Below are positions 16,999 through 23,453 of a DNA stretch of 64,000 nucleotides, piece after piece. The stretch spans positions 1-64,000 of the forward strand of contig CAZPHQ010000009.1 in the NCBI GenBank assembly GCA_964586675.1, read 5' to 3'. Origin of the DNA: JADLGH01 sp964586675. GTDB taxonomy: Bacteria; Desulfobacterota_D; UBA1144; Nemesobacterales; UBA2774. The notes below the pieces were generated by a model, which was not told the origin of the DNA, made no database searches, and was given only the letters and a program-made list of their open reading frames with translations. Made by a program: the position numbers and the translations under genes. Numbering within the stretch: the stretch's first letter is position 1; every line of letters starts with the position of its first letter.

Positions 16999-17260
16999 GA
17001 ATACCCTCCTCTTAAAAAGGTTTAGTGTTATAAAAACTCTATCGTTCTGAATCTATGGATTATATTCCATAATATATATGTTAACGTATTATAGAATAAT
17101 AGAGAGTGGTTGTAAAGGGTATTCTTTATATTTAACTAATATTTGTATTATATCGATGCGAATATATCTGATTGGTCAATATTCATTGAGAATAACGCGG
17201 AGGTAAATGCCCTTGTCCCCGTGCAGCGGCAGCGGATGGTTCGCGGATTTCAGCGGCGCA
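16999..17260. other. AT-rich intergenic stretch without a gene
   Basis: The gap 16999-17260 is strikingly AT-rich between about 17030 and 17190, against a GC-rich background. It holds short inverted repeats such as atgga...tccat. It probably carries the promoter of the Gly-rich lipoprotein gene, but several overlapping TATAAT-like hexamers make a single call impossible. Confidence 0.5.
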
Positions 17261-17698
17261 TTACTGTCCGCTGTCCCGGGTGGAGTCGGCCGACGGAGCC
17301 TGGTCTACGGCTATGGCGATCTTGCTCAGGCCCTCGGCCTTCACAGTATCCATCACCTGAACCACCTTCCCGTGAGGTACGGTATTGTCGGCCCTGATTA
17401 TGATTATGGATTCCTTGTTCTTCACTTCCTTCAGCCTCGCGGCGAGGCCATTTATATCGACGTCCTGGTCGTTGTAGAAGAGCTTTCCGTCCTGGGTCAT
17501 GTTAACAGTTATCTGCTCGGCCTCTACAGGGTCCGCCGAAGTGGCCGACGGCAGATTCACATTTATCCCCCCCGACGTCGCGGCGAAGCTCAGCGTCACG
17601 GCGAAAAAGATAAGCAGGTTAAAGACCACGTCTACGATCGGCGTGAGGTCTATGCCTCCGCCCGCTGATTTGGATTGTCTTACGGGTTTGAATTTCAT
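17261..17698 (-). CDS. exbD: ExbD/TolR-family proton-channel subunit
   Basis: A 145-residue inner-membrane protein with one N-terminal membrane segment (GIDLTPIVDVVFNLLIFF) containing the conserved proton-carrying Asp23. A periplasmic domain follows with the family pattern SIIIIRADNTVPHGKVVQVM. ExbD or TolR works with an ExbB/TolQ partner to couple the proton gradient to envelope tasks. The partner gene lies immediately upstream with a four-base overlap. No TonB, TolA or TolB is seen downstream, so the energised partner must be encoded elsewhere and TonB-type versus Tol-type cannot be settled. Confidence 0.88.
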   Translation of the reverse strand: MKFKPVRQSKSAGGGIDLTPIVDVVFNLLIFFAVTLSFAATSGGINVNLPSATSADPVEAEQITVNMTQDGKLFYNDQDVDINGLAARLKEVKNKESIIIIRADNTVPHGKVVQVMDTVKAEGLSKIAIAVDQAPSADSTRDSGQ

Positions 17699-18363
17699 CC
17701 TAGTAGGTCCCTCGCATTTTCGTTCTTTGTCAGCGCCCGCTCTTTAGCGTCCGTTATGTATTCGAGTATCTTCCGCCCTTCTTCTTCCATGAGCGCGATG
17801 AGCTCGTCGGCCTTGCCGATCGAGTACTTGTAGGCAATGAACGCGGGTATGGCCACGATGAGTCCGAACGCAGTCGTGTATAGCGCTTCGGATATGCCGC
17901 CCGCAAGCTCTGGGGGATTGACTACCGGCTTTAACGCGATGACATCGAATATTTGTATCATACCGGATATGGTTCCGAGAAGTCCGAGCAGCGTGGCGAC
18001 GTTGCTTATCGCGCCGAGCCCCTCGATGTATCTGAGCAAATCGAGCGCCTCCTTCCTCCCGGCTTCCTCAATGCTTTCGGCCAGATCGTCGGCCGGCTTG
18101 TCGGCATCTTCCAGCGCGGCCACTGCGATCCTCGCCGCCGAAGAATCGTTCCCCCTCGCGTAAGCCTCGGCCTCCGTCAGCTTCCCCTGCGAAAGGAGCC
18201 TGTAAAGCTGTCCCAGAAAGTTGTCGGGTATGACTTTTTTCGGGCGCAGCGTCCACATTTTCTGAAGGAATATTCCGAGCCCGACGATAGAGCTGAGGAG
18301 TATCGGATACATAAAAAATCCGCCCTTCTGAAAAGTCTCGAATATACCGGTGTCAAAATCCAT
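17695..18363 (-). CDS. exbB: MotA/TolQ/ExbB-family proton-channel subunit
   Basis: A 222-residue inner-membrane protein with three membrane segments. The typical ExbB core is LGAISNVATLLGLLGTISGM, followed by ISEALYTTAFGLIVAIPAFI. I chose the ATG at 18363 because GGAGG lies eight bases upstream. A start 32 codons earlier lacks a site and adds an unrelated stretch. It forms a two-gene unit with exbD. With ExbD it should make the stator-like proton channel that powers an outer-membrane transport or Tol system. Confidence 0.88.
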   Translation of the reverse strand: MDFDTGIFETFQKGGFFMYPILLSSIVGLGIFLQKMWTLRPKKVIPDNFLGQLYRLLSQGKLTEAEAYARGNDSSAARIAVAALEDADKPADDLAESIEEAGRKEALDLLRYIEGLGAISNVATLLGLLGTISGMIQIFDVIALKPVVNPPELAGGISEALYTTAFGLIVAIPAFIAYKYSIGKADELIALMEEEGRKILEYITDAKERALTKNENARDLLG

Positions 18364-18511
18364 TAATGCCTCCGTCTGTAGACTGAAAAACTGCAATACG
18401 GCAGAGAGCCCCGCCGAAGCGGCGGATTTAGAGGAATAGAATAACCCGCTGGCGGGCATAAGGTCAATTCCAATTATCTATGAACGCCGCGTCGTTAATA
18501 ACCGCAGGATA

Positions 18512-18539
18512 TTGCATTTAACGCCGGAATCGGTAATTT
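18512..18539 (+). promoter_or_regulatory. Predicted proS promoter
   Basis: TTGCAT (18512-18517) and TAATTT (18534-18539) are 16 bases apart. The -10 ends 11 bases before the GTG at 18551. The TTG here is in frame with proS but belongs to the -35 element, which argues against it being the start codon. Confidence 0.4.
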
Positions 18540-18550
18540 ATTCGGCTAAC

Positions 18551-20257
18551 GTGAGATACTCCAATTATTTCATACCGACGCTAAAAGAAGACCCGTCCGA
18601 CGCCGAAGTCGTGAGCCAGAAGCTCATGATACGCGCAGGGATGATAAGGAAGGTCGCCGCCGGCATATACAACTATCTCCCCCTCGGACTCCGCAGTATC
18701 ACTAAGGTCGAGAACATAGTCCGCGAGGAGATGAACAGGGCAGGGGCCATCGAGATACTGATGCCCGCCGTGGTTCCTGCAGAGCTGTGGAGGGAAAGCG
18801 GCCGCTGGAACTATTATGGCAAGGAGCTCCTACGCTTCAAGGACAGGGCCGAGCGCGAGTTCTGCATCGGGCCGACGCACGAAGAAGTCGTAACGGATAT
18901 AGTCAGGCGCGACGTCAGCTCCTACAAGCAGCTCCCGATAAACCTCTACCAGATACAGACCAAGTTCCGGGACGAAATACGCCCGCGCTTCGGCGTCATG
19001 CGCGCGCGCGAATTCATCATGAAGGACGCCTACAGCTTCGACGCCTCAGTCGAAGACGCGGAGAAATCCTATAAATTGATGTACGACGCCTACACCCGCA
19101 TATTCGAAAGGTGCGGGCTCGAATTCAGGGCCGTCCTCGCCGACACAGGCAACATCGGCGGCAGCTTCTCTCACGAGTTCATGGTGCTTGCGCCGACTGG
19201 TGAAGACGTAGTAATGAGCTGCGATAAATGCGGATACGCCGCCAACCTCGAGCTGGCCGAAATAGACTGGCACACAGAGGGCGTAAAGCCGCCCAACGGT
19301 TCGAAGCCGACGGAAGAAGTGCATACCCCAAGCCTTAAAACTGTCGAGGAAGTGGCGAAGTTTCTGAGCGTAAAGCCGTCCGACCTTATAAAGACGATGA
19401 TAGTCGAGGCCGACGGAACGGCGATAGCCGCCCTCGTAAGGGGAGACGCCGAGCTCAGTCTCACGAAGCTCCGGAAGGCCCTGGGCGCTGAGATCGTCGA
19501 GCTCGCAACGCCCGACAGGATACGCGAGGTCACAGGCGGCATGATGGGGTTCAGCGGCCCCGTCGGGCTCAGGATTCGCGTCATCGCCGACAAGTCCGTC
19601 TCCGGGATGGGCCCGTCGGTCACAGGCGCGAACAAGGGCGACTACCACCTCGTAAACGTCGTCCTCGGAAGGGACTACGACGTCAAGGAATTCGCCGATA
19701 TAAGGGTCGCGGCGGACGGCGACAGGTGTCCTCAGTGCAAAGAAGGCACGCTGGTTTCTACGCGCGGCATCGAGGTCGGTCACGTCTTCATGCTCGGCAC
19801 GAAATACTCCGAGGCCATGAACGCCACTTTCGTCGATCAGGATGGTAAAGAGAAGCCCTTCATCATGGGCTGCTACGGCATCGGCATCGGAAGGACAGTC
19901 GCCGCCGCGATAGAGCAGAACCATGACGAGAGCGGCATGATATGGCCGCCCGCGCTCGCCCCGTTCCAGGTAACGGTGCTTCCGCTGAAGGTGAAAGACC
20001 CGGAGATCATGGCGGCCTCGGAGAAGATTTACGAAGAGCTGAAAGCGAAGGGTTATGAGGCGATAATCGACGACAGGGACGTCGGCCCCGGCTTCAAGTT
20101 CAAGGACGCCGAGCTCATCGGCATACCGGTGCAGGTCGCGGTCGGCCCGAGGACGATAAAGGAAGGCGAGGCCGAGCTCAAAGTCCGGAGGACCGGCGAG
20201 TCCCGCAACGTCAGGCTCGAAGAAGTCGTGAAGGAAGTAGAACCCCTTCTCTCGTAG
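18551..20257 (+). CDS. proS: Prolyl-tRNA synthetase
   Basis: A 568-residue class II synthetase of the bacterial type, charging tRNA-Pro. The N-terminus VRYSNYFIPTLKEDPSDAE matches the family start, so I place the start at GTG 18551. Class II motifs are seen as KFRDEIRPRFGVMRAREFIM and GCYGIGIGRTVAAAIEQNHD. The editing (INS) domain lies between them at about residues 220-400, with VEEVAKFLSVKPSDLIKTM. A CxxC pair, CDKC at about residue 222, is present, and another at CPQC. The anticodon-binding domain closes the protein. The gene stands alone, and pyrF follows after 67 bases. Confidence 0.95.
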   Translation: MRYSNYFIPTLKEDPSDAEVVSQKLMIRAGMIRKVAAGIYNYLPLGLRSITKVENIVREEMNRAGAIEILMPAVVPAELWRESGRWNYYGKELLRFKDRAEREFCIGPTHEEVVTDIVRRDVSSYKQLPINLYQIQTKFRDEIRPRFGVMRAREFIMKDAYSFDASVEDAEKSYKLMYDAYTRIFERCGLEFRAVLADTGNIGGSFSHEFMVLAPTGEDVVMSCDKCGYAANLELAEIDWHTEGVKPPNGSKPTEEVHTPSLKTVEEVAKFLSVKPSDLIKTMIVEADGTAIAALVRGDAELSLTKLRKALGAEIVELATPDRIREVTGGMMGFSGPVGLRIRVIADKSVSGMGPSVTGANKGDYHLVNVVLGRDYDVKEFADIRVAADGDRCPQCKEGTLVSTRGIEVGHVFMLGTKYSEAMNATFVDQDGKEKPFIMGCYGIGIGRTVAAAIEQNHDESGMIWPPALAPFQVTVLPLKVKDPEIMAASEKIYEELKAKGYEAIIDDRDVGPGFKFKDAELIGIPVQVAVGPRTIKEGEAELKVRRTGESRNVRLEEVVKEVEPLLS

Positions 20258-20324
20258 TTTATAATTACACCACCTATTTCCTTCCCCTTCATAGGTGAAA
20301 GGTCAGGATGGGGGTGACCATAAT

Positions 20325-21047
20325 ATGGCAAGACCTCAATTGAAACCCCGCGAACGAATAATCCTCGCGCTCGACTTCTCCGAGCTCAGGATAGCCAAGG
20401 TCTGGGTCGAAAAACTCCGCCACAAGATTAAAACATTTAAAGTCGGCCCGATACTCTTCCTCGACGAAGGCCCGATCGGGATCAGGGAATTCCGCGACAT
20501 GGGCGCTGAGGTTTTCCTCGACCTAAAGTTCCACGATATTCCGTCGACAGTAGAGCATTCCTCGCGCCAGGCCGTGCGCTACGGCGTCAGCATGTTCACG
20601 ATTCACGCCTTGGGCGGGCTCGACATGATGAAGGCCGCGGAAGATGCAGTCGCCGACGAGGCCGAAAAGCACCGAAGGAAAAAGCCGCTCGTCCTCGCCG
20701 TAACTGTTCTCACCAGCCACGACGACGAAAGCCTGAAAGGCATAGGGATTAATGCTGAAGCGAGGGACCAGGTTCTGAGACTCGCCGCGCTGGCCGACAA
20801 GGCCGGGGTAGGGGGCCTCGTCTGCTCCGGGATGGAAGTCGAAATGCTTAGAAAGGAATTCGGCGACAGGTTCACCCTAGTCGTCCCCGGTATTCGCCCG
20901 GGCACTGACTCGCACGACCAGAAACGCGTCGTCACCCCAGCCGCCGCAGTAGCAGCCGGCGCGGATTACCTCGTCATCGGCCGCGCAATCGCCGAAGCCG
21001 ACAACCCCGGCGAAGCCGTCGGCTCCATAGTGTCTTCAATTTCCTGA
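20325..21047 (+). CDS. pyrF: Orotidine 5'-phosphate decarboxylase
   Basis: A 240-residue enzyme that decarboxylates OMP to UMP, the last step of de novo pyrimidine synthesis. The catalytic loop FLDLKFHDIPSTVE holds Asp66, Lys68 and Asp71. The phosphate-gripper region is VVPGIRPGTDSHDQKRVVTP, and the end YLVIGRAIAEADNP is typical. The ATG at 20325 is preceded by GGGGGTGA, so the longer in-frame ATG at 20295 is rejected. It may share a transcript with proS. Downstream is a repeat cluster. Confidence 0.95.
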   Translation: MARPQLKPRERIILALDFSELRIAKVWVEKLRHKIKTFKVGPILFLDEGPIGIREFRDMGAEVFLDLKFHDIPSTVEHSSRQAVRYGVSMFTIHALGGLDMMKAAEDAVADEAEKHRRKKPLVLAVTVLTSHDDESLKGIGINAEARDQVLRLAALADKAGVGGLVCSGMEVEMLRKEFGDRFTLVVPGIRPGTDSHDQKRVVTPAAAVAAGADYLVIGRAIAEADNPGEAVGSIVSSIS

Positions 21048-21055
21048 ATCACTTT

Positions 21056-21313
21056 GTCATTGCGAGCTGCAAAGCAGCGCGGCAATCCCGCTTTCACAGT
21101 TGTCATTTCGAGCGTATGCGAGAAATCTTTATTTATTCTTTAATCCGTCATCCTGAACTACGATTTCGAGCAAGCGAGGAATCGAGAGCACTTGGCCAAT
21201 TGCACCAACGTTTATTTAGTACTGCTCCATGGCAATAGAAACCAAAACATTCAGGATCTCGTCTTTTGTCATTTCGAACTGCGATTTCGAGCGAGCGAGG
21301 AATCGAGAGCCCT
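21056..21313. repeat. Cluster of GTCAT...AATC hairpin repeats
   Basis: Modules: gtcattgcgagctgc...cggcaatccc (21056-21089), gtcatttcgagcg...gagaaatcttt (21102-21130), gtcatcctgaactacgatttcgag... (21147-21190) and gtcatttcgaactgcgatttcgag...gaatcgagagccct (21268-21313). Between the last two lies tttatttagtactgctc, which is repeated near 32230 and 22710. The 313-base gap 21048-21360 holds no gene. Confidence 0.85.
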
Positions 21314-21360
21314 TAGCCTGCTGCACCTCTGACTCCGCAGCTCTTCGTAACGAATACTTA

Positions 21361-22359
21361 CTACAAAGCAGAAGAATCACATGGCCCCTGACCAGGGTCC
21401 GGAATACAAGTGAGTCCTGCCAGGTACGTAACGCAGTTTAGAAAGAACATCAGGTTGTTCTCCATGGTTACTATTCCCGGGGCCGGATCCGGGGACCCAT
21501 AATCTCCCACCATTCCCGAGTTGCCCACCACGATAACCTTCCCTTGGCCATATGGAACCAATATCGAGAAATAGTCATTCGGCAAGTCTATATCATGTCC
21601 CACTGCATTATCGTATGCTGTTGCCCCTTCGGGAAACCTTACGAGAGGAGTAAATTCAGAAGGCGGCAGCATTATGCAGGAATCGTGAGCGGAAACGCGT
21701 GCGACCTGATTGGCAAGATATCTGACGTCTTCCGGCAAATCCGGCTCCATCTCCATCACCATGTAATCAGGGCGATCCGGATGTTTGTGGGTGACAAAGA
21801 TGTCCCTGAGGGTAATTCCGAACACGCTCGCGAGGGCGGCATCGTTTTGGGTCCAGTTTGGGATCTCTGCAGTTGCGCCATGGTCGCTCATAAGGAGAAT
21901 ACCCCCTCCCTGACTGACAAAATCCTCCAGCGCCGCCAGCTCGAAATCTGTATATGAAAAACCCGTGCCATCCGGAGGCGGGTTGGGCTCATTAATATAA
22001 CGGGTCAGGCTGACGTAGACATCCACATTCTCCAGGCGCTCCGGTCTTATTCGAGACTTAGTGTAACGCACATTCCATTTCAGCCCCGTGGAAAGCCCGT
22101 AACTCCTGATAGCTCCCAGGACTGTATTCAGACGCCGCTTGGTTACCTGGGGGTGTCCGACACCGGGAGGATAACGATGCGGCTTCCTTTGAAACATCAC
22201 CTGAGAGCTCCAGCTATCGAAGAGTGTGTTTATCGTGTTGTTTGCGGTGGCTTCCGCTTGCAGGTCCGTGTCAATGCCCGCAAAAGCAAAATCGCCTTTA
22301 AGCAATGCGGCTCCGGTTCCGCCCAGGGCAAGGAACTTTAAAAAATCTCTCCGGTTCAT
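21361..22359 (-). CDS. Tat-exported protein of unknown function (GATase-like fold suspected)
   Basis: A 332-residue protein with a twin-arginine signal, MNRRDFLKFLALGGTGAALL, so it should be exported folded, possibly with a cofactor. The mature part contains VDVYVSLTRYINEP, EDFVSQGGGILLMSDHGA and GQGKVIVVGNSGMVGD. That strand-turn pattern is seen in DUF4350-type or ThuA-like class I amidotransferase folds. I do not see a convincing catalytic triad. Start supported by GGAGG eleven bases upstream. It is flanked on both sides by repeat clusters, and its codon use is less GC-biased than pyrF or clpB, so it may be an accessory gene. Confidence 0.75.
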   Translation of the reverse strand: MNRRDFLKFLALGGTGAALLKGDFAFAGIDTDLQAEATANNTINTLFDSWSSQVMFQRKPHRYPPGVGHPQVTKRRLNTVLGAIRSYGLSTGLKWNVRYTKSRIRPERLENVDVYVSLTRYINEPNPPPDGTGFSYTDFELAALEDFVSQGGGILLMSDHGATAEIPNWTQNDAALASVFGITLRDIFVTHKHPDRPDYMVMEMEPDLPEDVRYLANQVARVSAHDSCIMLPPSEFTPLVRFPEGATAYDNAVGHDIDLPNDYFSILVPYGQGKVIVVGNSGMVGDYGSPDPAPGIVTMENNLMFFLNCVTYLAGLTCIPDPGQGPCDSSAL

Positions 22360-22529
22360 TGTTCTTGTTCCCTCCAGACTGAAACTTGTTACAGCTTCCT
22401 AATGATAATGGCCATTCTATTAGGACGGGGATTTAAAGTCAATATATGATTTCCTGACTTCTTCCCCTTTAAGGCCTGCCTGTTCCCCGGCGACCTGACC
22501 CCGCATCGTCTTTTCAGTGACGGAATTTC

Positions 22530-22791
22530 GTCATCCTGAATTTGTTTCAGTATCTTGCTTTAATTCTTCTTGCTGTGGAAATACACTGAGCTGTCATTCC
22601 CGAATGCTTGTATCGGGAATCCAGTCTTGAATTTGTCATTTCGAACAACGATTTCGAGCGAGCGAGGAATCGAGAGCCCTCGACAGATTCTAAGAAAGCA
22701 TATCTGGTACTGCTCGGAAGTACCCCAAATTAGAACGTGAGAAATCTTCTTTTGATTTCCCCTTAGGAAAAGGGGGAAACAGGGGGATTTA
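22530..22791. repeat. Cluster of GTCAT...AATC hairpin repeats
   Basis: Modules: gtcatcctgaatttg...cagtatc (22530-22556), gtcattcccgaatgc...gggaatcca (22593-22623), gtcatttcgaacaacgatttcgag...gagagccct (22635-22680), a truncated gaacgtgagaaatcttc (22733-22751) and a ccccttaggaaaagggg element (22755-22791). The 444-base gap 22360-22803 has no real gene, although the repeats create a spurious 127-codon frame. Confidence 0.85.
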
Positions 22792-22803
22792 ACCCAGGAA
22801 GGT

Positions 22804-23019
22804 TTACCTTTGGAATTCGAACACGGGGGTTTCAAGCATGCGGCTAGGTTTCTTTTTGCTCCAAATGGTTTCCTGAATTTTTTCAACGGTTTCCGGAGAA
22901 AAGTACTTTTCTCCCGTTTCGAGACAAACCCTAGCCGGTACATTCTCGATTATAATGAGCTTTCCTTCTAACTCAAGTACATAAGTGACGGTCTTTTCGA
23001 CCATTGTTTCGTCATACAT
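22804..23019 (-). CDS. YgiT-like antitoxin lacking its zinc knuckle
   Basis: A 71-residue protein resembling the N-terminal domain of YgiT/MqsA-type antitoxins (TVTYVLELEGKLIIIENVPARVC followed by TGEKYFSPETVEKIQ). In the family two CxxC pairs bind zinc. Here the first pair is absent and the second is reduced to one Cys in ARVCLETGE. It starts 11 bases after the DUF4258 gene on the same strand, the usual arrangement for this toxin-antitoxin class. Neutralising its neighbour and repressing the operon are inferred from family knowledge. The C-terminal tail (SKKKPSRMLETPVFEFQR) runs into the repeat cluster. Confidence 0.72.
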   Translation of the reverse strand: MYDETMVEKTVTYVLELEGKLIIIENVPARVCLETGEKYFSPETVEKIQETIWSKKKPSRMLETPVFEFQR

Positions 23020-23030
23020 ATGTGTATAGT

Positions 23031-23360
23031 TTAATTCTTCCTGTATCTGTTTTCAATCCATCTGTCTCCGTCAGGCTCATAAATGGTCACAAGTTTCACG
23101 ATAACCCTGGACGGGTAACTACAATGAATGTGTACAGGCCTTCCCGATTTAGTAAATCCCAGTATCAGGCAGCTTGGCCCGCGATTATCATCAGGATAAT
23201 CTTCGATAAGCTCTCCTGATGCAAAAGCTTCCCGAACCTCCCTAACGCTGATATGGCGGATGATGCTTTGGTCCAATGCATGCTTAGAGAATTCAAATCT
23301 ATCATCCTTGATTTTCGATTTCAGGAGTTCAATATCCAGAACATCTGCTTTTTTAGTCAT
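23031..23360 (-). CDS. DUF4258 family protein, probable toxin
   Basis: A 109-residue protein of the DUF4258 family, which lies near the RelE/HigB-type mRNA interferase fold. Typical parts are FEFSKHALDQSIIRHISVREV at the start (a His-centred helix), EDYPDDNRGPSCLILGF and GRPVHIHCSYPSRVIVKLVTIYEPD. The conserved His (SKHA) and the HIH stretch may be functional. It is the upstream gene of a pair with the YgiT-like protein. RNase toxin activity is inference. Its base composition is lower in GC than clpB next door, consistent with a mobile toxin-antitoxin module. Confidence 0.78.
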   Translation of the reverse strand: MTKKADVLDIELLKSKIKDDRFEFSKHALDQSIIRHISVREVREAFASGELIEDYPDDNRGPSCLILGFTKSGRPVHIHCSYPSRVIVKLVTIYEPDGDRWIENRYRKN

Positions 23361-23453
23361 ACCGACATTGGGTAGATGAAGAAAGATTCTCTGTCAAGAT
23401 TAAGAAATAAAACGGACACCCCCTCATTCCTGAGGGAGTGCCCGGATTCAGTT

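Noticed and set aside
17143..17668. Plus-strand frames over exbD
   Set aside because: They are antisense to a clearly conserved ExbD protein and lack similarity to anything recognised.
22560..22943. Minus-strand 127-codon frame
   Set aside because: It is made of dispersed repeat modules plus the antisense-frame shift of the YgiT-like gene, with no family similarity.
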